DNA of 64,000 nt from assembly GCA_030386875.1 (NCBI GenBank), contig CM059567.1:58140020-58204019 (forward strand), given 5' to 3'. The notes beneath the pieces were generated by a model. It worked only from the letters and a program-made list of their open reading frames with translations, did not search any database and was not told where the DNA came from. Made by a program: the position numbers and the translations under genes. Position 1 is the first letter of the stretch. The number at the start of each line of letters is the position of its first letter. Positions 55,578-64,000 of this stretch are shown one piece after another. Source of the DNA: Morinoia aosen (Eukaryota > Arthropoda > Malacostraca > Amphipoda > Talitridae).

Positions 55578-55828
55578 CCCGAGTAACACTACAAATTGAC
55601 GAGCCGAGCAGCACCCAAATGGCAGTTCCGACCAATACCTAAAACAGCAGTTCTGAGCAATACCCAAAATAGAAGTTCCGAGCAAGACCTACTATGGTAT
55701 CTCAAAGTAATACCCACAATGGCGACCCCGAGCAATACCTACAATGGCAGCTCCCAGCTTCGCACCAAACGGCAGCTGCGAGCAACAACCACAATGACGA
55801 CCCCGAGCAAGACCCTCAACGGGGGGCC
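55578..55828. repeat. 25-bp minisatellite at 3' end of Ly6 gene, about 10 copies
   Basis: CCGAGCAATACCTACAATGG-type units start at 55579, 55604, 55628, 55653, 55678, 55703, 55728, 55753, 55778 and 55803. Units are degenerate. The last three or four overlap the end of the Ly6 coding exon on the minus strand, including its stop codon. Confidence 0.88.
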
Positions 55829-56028
55829 GTGCACGCGAGGCGCGGCAGACAGGTGAGCGCTGGAGACGACGTAAGGCATGACGTGCACGTTGCAGAGGTC
55901 GCTCTGGCACGTGCGGTAGCAGTTGACGGAGCTGACGGTCTTGTCGCCCGTCGTCACCTCGCTCAGGAAGGGACATCTGTTGGTCAGGTCCACGGGGGAG
56001 CAGGCCCGCACCACCACCAGCATCGAGC
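55739..56028 (-). CDS. Ly6/uPAR-type protein, last coding exon
   Basis: On the minus strand the acceptor CCCCCTCTTTGGCAG ends at 56029 and the exon begins at 56028 in phase 1. The translation continues the Ly6 fold: RACSP, NRCPF, SVNCYRTC and CQSDLCN, the last being the hallmark C-terminal end of the three-finger domain. With the upstream exon this gives ten cysteines, the usual Ly6 number. After CN, about 50 residues follow with a hydrophobic run (RVLLGVVIVVVA), as in GPI-anchored Ly6 proteins, but this tail is encoded by the 25-bp minisatellite at 55578-55828. Stop TAG at 55739-55741. Known relatives such as Quiver/Sleepless are secreted, GPI-linked modulators of channels and receptors; the exact orthologue is unknown. 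Confidence 0.85.
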
Positions 56029-56311
56029 CTGCCAAAGAGGGGGACACAGCGAGATCTGCTAGAATACCGAGAAAAAACTATTTATAAATGTACAGTGTAC
56101 GTTACGTGTGCAAATACAATATGCGTGACAAGGAATACCGAAACAAAACTACGTATACAGTAAACGTAAAAGGGAATACCGTAACCAAAATACGTATACA
56201 AATACAGTGTACGTATATTAGGTTATATCTTCAGATAGAACATGTTCAGATGTTACCCACTCAATAATTATAAAATCAGTGGTGAAATCTCGCTAGCTAG
56301 AGAACCGTGAA
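56029..56311 (-). other. Ly6 intron, unique part
   Basis: A short degenerate repeat of ACGTATACA and AATACCG-like phrases at about 56065-56215. The remainder of the intron is the 40-bp array. Confidence 0.6.
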
Positions 56312-57330
56312 GTGCTCACTCTCCCTGAGGCCGAGGTACCCCGCCAGTACCCCACTCACCCTCCCTGAAGCCGAGGTACCCCACCAGTACCCCACTCACT
56401 CTCCCTGAGGCCGAGGTACCCCACCAGTACCCCACTCACTCTCCCTGAGGCCTAGGTACCCCACCAGTACCCCACTCACTCTCCCTGAGGCCGAGGTACC
56501 CCACCAGTACCCCACTCACTCTCCCTGAGGCCGAGATACCCCACCAGTACCCCACTCACTCTCCCTGAGGCCGAGGTACCCCACCAGTACCCCACTCACT
56601 CTCCCTGAGGCCGAGGTACCCCACCAGTACCCCACTCACCCTCCCTGAAGCCGAGGTACCCCACCAGTACCCCACTCACTCTCCCTGAGGCCGAGGTACC
56701 CCACCAGTACCCCACTCACTCTCCCTGAGGCCTAGGTACCCCACCAGTACCCCACTCACTCTCCCTGAGGCCGAGGTACCCCACCAGCACCCCCACTAAC
56801 CCTCCCTGAGGCCGAGGTACCCCGCCAGTACCCCACTCACCCTCCCTGAAGCCGAGGTACCCCACCAGTACCCCACTCACTCTCCCTGAGGCCGAGGTAC
56901 CCCACCAGTACCCCACTCACTCTCCCTGAGGCCTAGGTACCCCACCAGTACCCCACTCACTCTCCCTGAGGCCGAGGTACCCCACCAGTACCCCACTCAC
57001 CCTCCCTGAGGCCGAGATACCCCACCAGTACCCCACTCACCCTCCTTGAGGCCTAGGTACCCCACCAGTACCCCCACTCACCCTCCCTGAGGCCGAGGTA
57101 CCCCACCAGTACCCCCACTCACCCTCCCTGAGGCCGAGGTACCCCACCAGTACCCCACTCACCCTCCCTGATGCCGAGGTACCCCGCCAGTACCCCCACT
57201 CACCCTCCCTGAGGCCGAGGTACCCCACCAGCACCCCCACTAACCCTCCCTGAGGCCGAGGTACCCCGCCAGTACCCCCACTCACCCTCCCTGAGGCCGA
57301 GGTACCCCACCAGTACCCCCACTCACCCTC
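56312..57330 (-). repeat. 40-bp minisatellite made of Ly6 exon end and splice donor, about 25 copies
   Basis: On the minus strand each unit reads TACTGGTGGGGTACCTCGG, then CCTCAGGGAG, then a GTGAGT-type donor and GGGG. The first unit of the array is the true end of the Ly6 exon: TACTGGCGGGGTACCTCGG, CCTCAAGGAGG, then GTGAGT. Each copy thus encodes the exon's last residues (VLVGYLGLREG) and a potential 5' splice site. Units are 40 or 41 bp long, so the reading phase drifts. The open frame from the exon continues without a stop for about 95 codons into the array. Confidence 0.93.
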
Positions 57331-57461
57331 CTTGAGGCCGAGGTACCCCGCCAGTACCACGCAGTATCGGTCCGTGTCGTTGCAGCGCACCGCGGTGCCC
57401 AGGCCGCTGATGCAACCGCGCACCTCCAGGCTGTTACACTGCACACACCGCAGCGCATCGC
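57327..57461 (-). CDS. Ly6/uPAR-type protein, first visible coding exon
   Basis: 135 bp, phase 1 at both ends, flanked by the acceptor CCCTCCCTCCCGCAG (ending 57462) and the donor GTGAGT (57326-57321). The translation starts GDALRCVQCN, the classic LxCxxC start of a mature Ly6 domain, and continues with RGC, RCNDTDRYC and VVLAGYLGLKEG. Five of the ten expected cysteines are here and five are in the next exon. Splicing to 56028 keeps the frame (GAG G | GC TCG). The signal-peptide exon must lie upstream at higher coordinates; I could not find it between 57.7 and 64 kb, so it may be beyond the window or in short sequence. No stop or frameshift is seen, so the gene may be functional. Confidence 0.85.
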
Positions 57462-57715
57462 CTGCGGGAGGGAGGGGTTGTACGTCAGGGTGTGTGTGTG
57501 TGTGTGTGTGTGGCTGTTGCACTGCACACACCACCTGCGGAGGGGGGTGGGGGGGTGTACGTCAGGGGGGGTACACAATGTGTGTGTGCGTGTGTGGCTG
57601 TTGCACTGCACGCACCGCAGCGCACCGCCTGCGGAAGGGGGGGGGTGTACGTCAGGGTGTGTGTGTGTGTGTCTGTTGCACTGCATGCACCGCAGCGCAC
57701 CGCCTGCGGGAGATT
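57430..57715 (-). repeat. Tandem copies of the Ly6 exon's acceptor end, with CA microsatellite
   Basis: The first about 38 bases of the exon plus its acceptor are repeated about every 80 bp: near 57512-57540, 57597-57634 and 57673-57711, in addition to the true one at 57431-57470. On the minus strand each has a C-rich tract, then CCGCAG, then GCGGTGCGCTGCGGTG (encoding ALRCVQCNS), and then breaks off into a CA run and CCCTGACGTAC. One copy (57512-57540) is shortened to GGTGGTGTGTGCAG. These copies do not continue into the rest of the exon. Confidence 0.88.
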
Positions 57716-58417
57716 TTCAATTCGCAATTTTTAAGACGCACGCACATCTCTTGCAGCGGGGAGTTAGCTAACTAAGCCAGTACGGTTGGTGCGAAGGAGA
57801 CAAAGGCTGTAGTGTACGAGTACAAACAAAACACGTAGGTAGCGTAGTCGGTGTGTGTGTTGTGCATTACTTACTCGGTGTGTTGTGTGTGTGTGTGCGT
57901 GTGTTGAGCACTACTGACTCAGTGTATGTGTTTACATGCCAAAGTCACGCCAGAGTCATACCAGTGTCATACCAGTGTCATACCAGTGTCATACCAGTGC
58001 CCCACCAGTGTCATACCAGTGGCACACCAGCATCATACCTGCCAGACCGCTCCATATGCCACAACCCGGACCACACCGCTCACTCCCCGCCCCCCAGGGT
58101 CGGTATCACGGGTTCATCACAAGCAGGAGACACCGAAGCTCATCATCGTAAACTACTGCCGTCAATTTCCGAGGCTGATGGATTGGTGCGCAAGACTCCG
58201 TAATGGACTCATTTGGCGGCGCGTACTCGATACATCCGAGGGCAGGGTTGCAGCGTGCGCTGATTGTTGTGACCACGGCAACCGCTGCCTCTTTTGAGGC
58301 GTAACTTGTGTGAGATGATCTTGCGTGGGTTTTGTGTGAGGTGATTGTGGTATTCAGCGTCTGCCAACTCTGCGGTGTAACATCCCCCGCTGGTTGACAG
58401 ACGCAGACCCTGCCAAC
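57716..58417. repeat. GT run and 11-bp tandem repeat in otherwise unique DNA
   Basis: GTGTGT-rich DNA at 57853-57905 and an 11-bp repeat (AGTGTCATACC, about 9 copies with variants) at 57946-58040. Plus-strand frames of up to 123 codons pass through but show no family resemblance. Confidence 0.75.
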
Positions 58418-59218
58418 CGTAACATCACGTAGCCCGTAACATCACGTAACCCGTAACATCACGTAGCCCGTAACATCACGTAGCCCGTAACATCACGTAG
58501 CCCGTAACATCACGTAACCCGTAACATCACGTAACCCGTAACATCACGTAACCCGTAACATCACGTAACCCGTAACATCACGCAGCCCGTAACATCACGT
58601 AGCCCGTAACATCACGCAGCTCGTAACATCACGCAGCTCGTAACATCCCGTAGCCCGTAACATCACGTAACCCGTAACATCACGTGGCCCGTAAAATCAC
58701 GTGGCCCGTAACATCACGTAACCCGTAACATCACGTAGCCCGTAACATCACGCAGCTCGTAACATCCCGTAGCCCGTAACATCACGTAACCCGTAACATC
58801 ACGAAACCCGTAACATCACGTAACCCGTAACATCACGTGGCCCGTAACATCACGTAGCCCGTAACATCACGCAGCTCGTAACATCCCGTAGCCCGTAACA
58901 TCACGTAACCCGTAACATCACGAAACCCGTAACATCACGTAACCCGTAACATCACGTGGCCCGTAACATCACGTAGCCCGTAACATCACGTAGCCCGTAA
59001 CATCACGTAACCCGTAACATCACGTAACCCGTAACATCACGTAATCCGTAACATCACGTAACCCGTAACATCACGTAACCCGTAACATCACGTGGCCCGT
59101 AACATCACGTAGCCCGTAACATCACGCAGCCCGTAACATCACGCAGCCCGTAACATCACGTAACCCGTAACATCACGTAACCCGTAACATCACGTAACCC
59201 GTAACATCACGTAGCCCG
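58418..59218. repeat. 17-bp minisatellite, about 47 copies
   Basis: The unit CGTAACATCACGTAACC alternates with CGTAGCC, CGTGGCC and CGCAGCT variants. A multi-unit block (CGCAGCTCGTAACATCCC, then GTAGCC and CGAAACC) occurs near 58745 and again near 58865, showing block duplication. Near-palindromic ACGT cores. Confidence 0.96.
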
Positions 59219-59609
59219 TTTCCCAGCGCCCGATAACTGCGCTGAGCTGCGCTGAGACGCCGCGTTCTATTAGCGCTTCGCTCGACTACGCCAGCTAATT
59301 TGCCTCAAAAAATCGCAGGTAAATTTATTCTTCATTTAGTATTTATTGGCTAAAGTATTAAGTTCAATGTGCGTTAAATGAGGGCTGCATATTTAAACGG
59401 AGATGTCATATTAATGGAACCATCAGTTCGTAACCGCCGTGATGCTGCCGGCTCTGATTAGCAACGCAAAGAAGCTAATTAAGCACTTTATATAGCGAAG
59501 CTCTGAAGCTCAAACAGTTAACGCATGAATACTTCTAAGTGTTCAGCTAAATGCAAGCTCGGATTGTGCCAGTAATTATGTGCTGTGTAATTATATACCG
59601 TAACTAGGT
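59219..59609. other. Unique spacer between arrays
   Basis: Contains several TAAT/ATTAG cores (TCTATTAGCG, AGCTAATTTG, TGATTAGCAA, AGCTAATTAAGC). No gene recognised. Confidence 0.45.
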
Positions 59610-62340
59610 CTGACTCCATAATTACCTACAGTATACCTGTGCTGATTCCATAATTACCTACTGTATACCTGTACTGACTCCATAATTACATACAGTATAC
59701 CTGTACTGACTCCATAATTACGTACAATATACCTGTACTGACTCCATAATTACCTACAGTATACCTGTACTGACTCCATAATTACCTACAGTATACCTGT
59801 ACTGACTCCATAATTACATACAGTATACCTGTACTGACTCCATAATTACCTACAGTATACCTGTACTGACTCCATAATTACCTACGGTATACCTGTACTG
59901 ACTCCATAATCACCTACAGTATACCTGTACTGACTCCATAATCGCCTACAGTATACCTGTACTGACTCATAATTACCTAGAGTATACCTGTACTGACTCT
60001 ATAATTACCTACAGTATACCTGTACTGACTCCATAATTACCTACTGTATACCAGTACTGAATCCATAATCACCTACAGTATACCTGTACTGACTCCATAA
60101 TTACCTACAGTATACCTGTACTGACTCCATAATTACCTACAGTATAGCTGTTCTGACTCCATAATTACCTACAGTATACCTGTACTGACTCCATAATCAC
60201 TTACAGTATACCTGTGCTGACTCCATAATTACCTACAGTATACCTGTACTGACTCCATAATTACCTACAGTATACCTGTACTGTCTCCATAATCACCTAC
60301 AGTATACCTGTACTGACTCATAATTACCTAGAGTATACCTGTACTGACACCATAATTACCTACAGTATACCTGTACTGACTCCATAATTACCTACAGTAT
60401 ACCTGTACTGACTCCATAATCACCTACAGTATACCTGTACTGACTCCATAATTACCTACAGTATACCTGTACTGACTCCATAATCACCTACAGTATACCT
60501 GTACTGACTCCATAATTACCTACAGTATACCTGTACTGACTCCATAATTACCTACAGTATACCTGTACTGTCTCCATAATCACCTACAGTATACCTGTAC
60601 TGACTCATAATTACCTAGAGTATACCTGTACTGACACCATAATTACCTACAGTATACCTGTACTGACTCCATAATTACCTTCAGTATACCTGTACTGACT
60701 CCATAATCACCTACAGTATACCTGTACTGACTCCATAATTACCTACAGTATACCTGTACTGACTCATAATTACCTACAGTATACCTGCACTGACTCCATA
60801 ATTACCTACAGTATACCTGTTCTGACTCCATAATTATCTACAGTATACCTGTACTGACTCCATAATCATCTACAGTATACCTGTACTGACTCCATAATTA
60901 CCTACAGTATACATGTACTGACTCCATAATTACCTACAGTATACCTGTACTGACTCCATAATCACCTACAGTATACCTGAACTGACTCATGATTACCTAG
61001 AGTATACCTGTACTGACTCCATAATTACCTACAGTATACCTGTACTGACTCCATAATTACCTACAGTATACCTGTACTGACTCCATAATCACCTACAGTA
61101 TACCTTTACTGACTCATAATTACCTACCGTATACCTGTACTGACTCCATTATTACCTACAGTATACCTGTACTGACTCCATAATTACCTACAGTATACCT
61201 GTACTGACTCCATAATTACCTACAGTATACCTGTACTGACTCCATAGTTACCTACAGTATATCTGTTCTGACCCCATAATTACCTACAGTATACCTGTAC
61301 TGACTCATAATTACCTACAGTATACCTGCACTGACTCCATAATTACCTACAGTATACCTGTTCTGACTCCATAATTACCTACAGTATACCTGTACTGACT
61401 CCATAATCATCTACAGTATACCTGTACTGACTCCATAATCACCTACAGTATACCTGTACTGACTCCATAATTACCTACAGGATACCTGTACTGACTCCAT
61501 AATCACCTACAGTATACCTGAACTGACTCATAATTACCTAGAGTATACCTGTACTGACTCCATAATTACCTACAGTATACCTGTACTGACTCCATAATTA
61601 CCTACAGTATACCTGTACTGACTCCATAATCACCTACAGTATACCTGTACTGACTCATAATTACCTACAGTATACCTGTACTGACTCCATAATTACCTAC
61701 AGTATACCTGTACTGACTCCATAATCACCTACAGTATACCTGTACTGACTCATAATTACCTACAGTATACCTGTACTGACTCCATAATTGCCTACAGTAT
61801 ACCTGTACTGACTCCATAATTACCTACAGTATACCTGTACCGACTCCATAATCACCTACAGTATACCTGTACTGACTCCATAATTACCTACAGTATACCT
61901 GTTCTGACTCCATAATTACCTACAGTATACCTGTACTGACTCCATAATCACCTACAGTATACCTGTACTGACTCATAATTACCTACAGTATACCTGTACT
62001 GACTCCATAATTACCTACAGTATAGCTTTACTGACTCCATAATTACTAACAGTATACCTGTACTGACTCCATAATCTCTTACAGTATACCTGTACTGACT
62101 CATAATTACCTACAGTATACCTGTACTGACTCCATAATTACCTACAGTATACCTGTACTGACTCCATAATCGCCTACAGTATACCTGTACTGACTCATAA
62201 TTACCTACAGCATACCTGTACTGACTCCATAATTACCTACAGTATACCTGTACTGACTCCATAATTACCTACAGTATACCTGTACTGACTCCATAATTAC
62301 CTACTGTATACCAGTACTGACTCATAATTTTTTACAGTAT
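59610..62340. repeat. 32-bp minisatellite, about 85 copies
   Basis: CTGACTCCATAATTACCTAC followed by AGTATACCTGTA. A shorter form (CTGACTCATAATT) lacks bases and recurs at irregular intervals, typically after an AATCACC unit, hinting at multi-unit higher-order blocks. It has frequent stops in all frames, so unlike the other arrays it gives no long open frames. Confidence 0.96.
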
Positions 62341-62690
62341 CACTGAATTAACTCCAAAATTACCTAGGGTATAACTGAACTGCCTCCATATGTAACTACA
62401 GTAACGTGTAATGACTACAATTATCTACGATAACATCTGCTGACTCCATAACTACCTACCTTAACCTATGTTGCCTCCATAATTACCTACAATAACACGT
62501 GCTGACTCCATAACTACGTACGGTGACCTGTATTGCCTTCATAATTACCTACAATAACACGTGCTGACTCCATAACTACGTACGGTGACCTGTATTGCCT
62601 CCATAATTACCTACAATAACACGTGCTGACTCCATAACTACGTACGGTGACCTGTATTGCCTTCATAATTACCAACAGTAACCTACACCG
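62341..62690. repeat. Degenerate shoulder of the 32-bp array with a 62-bp dimeric unit
   Basis: Diverged units of the same family. From about 62440 a 62-bp dimer (GCTGACTCCATAACTACGTA.., then TATTGCCT.CATAATTACC..) repeats about three and a half times, showing re-expansion of a diverged pair. Confidence 0.88.
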
Positions 62691-64000
62691 ACTCCTTGGG
62701 GATGTTTTTTTTTTCAAACTGCGAGGGTAACAGCTCATTTGTGTTTCGTCATTCAAATTATTTTAAATTTGCAGTAAATTTAGGCGCTGAGTAAATTATG
62801 CCCAGATAAGGGAAACGGGCTTTAAGGTACCGCACCTTTTGGTTGCCTTAAATTTTGTTGCATTGAATTTTGTTGATTAGAATTTTGTTGCGTAGAATTA
62901 AATTTTTAAGAAAAATGTTTAACGCTGGTGGTTCAAGAAGGTTTAAGTTATGAACTTTTAAGTCTTGAAATTTACACTCTAAGGTCTAGTCAATTTTTGT
63001 ATTTTTTTAGTCCTCCTATGCTCGGACAATTTTTGTGTGTTTGTGTTAGAGTAAAATTGAATTATACTTCTGGAACACAAATTATAATGACTATGTTGGA
63101 ATTTATGAAACAACTGTTCTTCCTTACCCAAATCGCTGCAGAATTAAAGCATGATGTGAGTTTCGTTTACATATTGAAACATTTCAAGTTGCATTATGAC
63201 ATCTCAATCTCGCTGAGAACAAGCAAGCTTTCTATTGTCCCGTCGACGTTCCAGAGTCGGCCGATTATAGCGCTTTCAGCAGAGATCATTTCTCTCGCAT
63301 TGTCCCGAGTCTCAGGCAAGAGAGCTTTTAATCGCTGATGAATTCTACGTTCAACAAAAGGAGCGACACTCGGCATAGAAACAGTTGCGAGTAAATGCCT
63401 GAATTTATCTGTGAGATAGAAACTTTTCGATGAACACAACCTGGTCTCCCATCATGAAGCTTCTGCCATCAACAACTCCCCTCAGAAATGTTTGCGATCG
63501 CCAAACACGCATTGTGTCTGTGATACTCAGTCACGCTCGCGCAGTGTGTGCGAGTTTGCTTTCATTTTAGTCGGATATGAGGGTTTGGTGAAGCTTGTGG
63601 TTCAAGGTTGCAACTCACGTTTAAATACGCAGCTCTTACCACGGTATTTAGCTAAACTTCATTAAATTTAACTTTAATCGACGGATGGAAATGTCGTATG
63701 CTCAAAAAGAACTTGATCTTCTTCATGTACCCATTTTTTGGGGATTTCCGTGCATCGGAAAGTTTTTCAAGGAAATTTCAGTCGCTGCCTCACCAAACTG
63801 CCTCAGTTGCGTATCACACCTACGCTGCTCGCCAGGTAAACTTCATGAAACATTTCAGCAACGCAATTATACGTTGACAATGAAACGGTACACAACTTCG
63901 GCTAATAATGGAAATAAACTTTAATAATGGGATCAAATCATTACAGTAATATAAATAAATTATTCAGTAAAAGGCATTTTCCACTAGGGGCAAGCGACAT
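62691..64000. other. Unique non-coding region to window end
   Basis: A 136-codon plus frame (62928-63338) and an 81-codon minus frame (63194-63439) overlap; neither has a recognisable domain, and the plus one lacks an ATG at its start. No RNA or repeat seen. Confidence 0.45.

Noticed and set aside
57332-57775. 147-codon plus-strand frame rich in Cys and Val
   Set aside because: Antisense of the Ly6 exon plus the GT/CA runs; repeat-driven.
58418-62340. CRISPR-like arrays of short direct repeats
   Set aside because: Repeats are contiguous without unique spacers, no cas genes, and the genome is eukaryotic.
62928-63338. 136-codon plus-strand frame
   Set aside because: No ATG at its start, no recognisable domain, overlaps a minus-strand frame; kept only as a note in the unique-region entry.
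1-64000. Arthropod telomere repeat (TTAGG)n or rRNA genes
   Set aside because: Looked for on both strands; no run of TTAGG and no rRNA-like block seen.

Overview
The window looks like nuclear DNA of an arthropod, or at least an invertebrate animal. It is AT-rich and mostly non-coding. It carries tRNA-headed SINEs, LINEs, Tc1/mariner relics and MITE-like palindromes, plus two spliced exons of a Ly6/uPAR-type protein of the Quiver/Sleepless kind. There is no bacterial operon structure. The species cannot be named from sequence alone.

The dominant feature is tandem repetition. By my reading about 30% of the 64 kb is minisatellite, in at least fifteen unrelated families with unit lengths of 16, 17, 23, 25, 27, 29, 32, 40, 42, 47, 57, 73 and 122 bp. 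The largest are a 16-bp array (40196-44582), a 27-bp array (23532-26402), a 32-bp array (59610-62340), a 27/15-bp array (18390-19640), a 40-bp array (56312-57330) and a 23-bp array (16605-17560). Most long open frames in the window are by-products of these arrays.

Layout. 1-10 kb: a GC-rich block, a SINE, a duplicated module of 25-bp and 32-bp satellites with an inverted 25-bp array at its far end, MITE-like elements, a second SINE type and a 47-bp array. 10-16 kb: mostly unique DNA, then two dead Tc1/mariner-type elements. 16-20 kb: 23-bp and 27/15-bp arrays. 20-23 kb: a 5'-truncated LINE with target-site duplication. 23-32 kb: the giant 27-bp array, many shorter tandem duplications, a second SINE copy and a 42-bp array. 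32-40 kb: mostly unique AT-rich DNA with small repeats and a truncated LINE 3' end. 40-45 kb: the 16-bp array. 47.5-52.5 kb: an apparently intact two-ORF LINE on the minus strand, whose 3' end also occurs as truncated copies near 5.9 and 36.9 kb. 55.7-57.5 kb: the Ly6 gene (minus strand). 57.9-62.7 kb: 11-, 17- and 32-bp arrays. 62.7-64 kb: unique DNA.

The most unusual locus is the Ly6 gene. Its cysteine-rich exon (57327-57461) has its donor end copied about 25 times into the following intron as a 40-bp minisatellite, and its acceptor end copied about three more times upstream as a second, unrelated tandem array. The end of the next coding exon runs into a third tandem array of 25 bp, which supplies the hydrophobic C-terminal tail. 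All three examined edges of this gene's exons are therefore minisatellite units.
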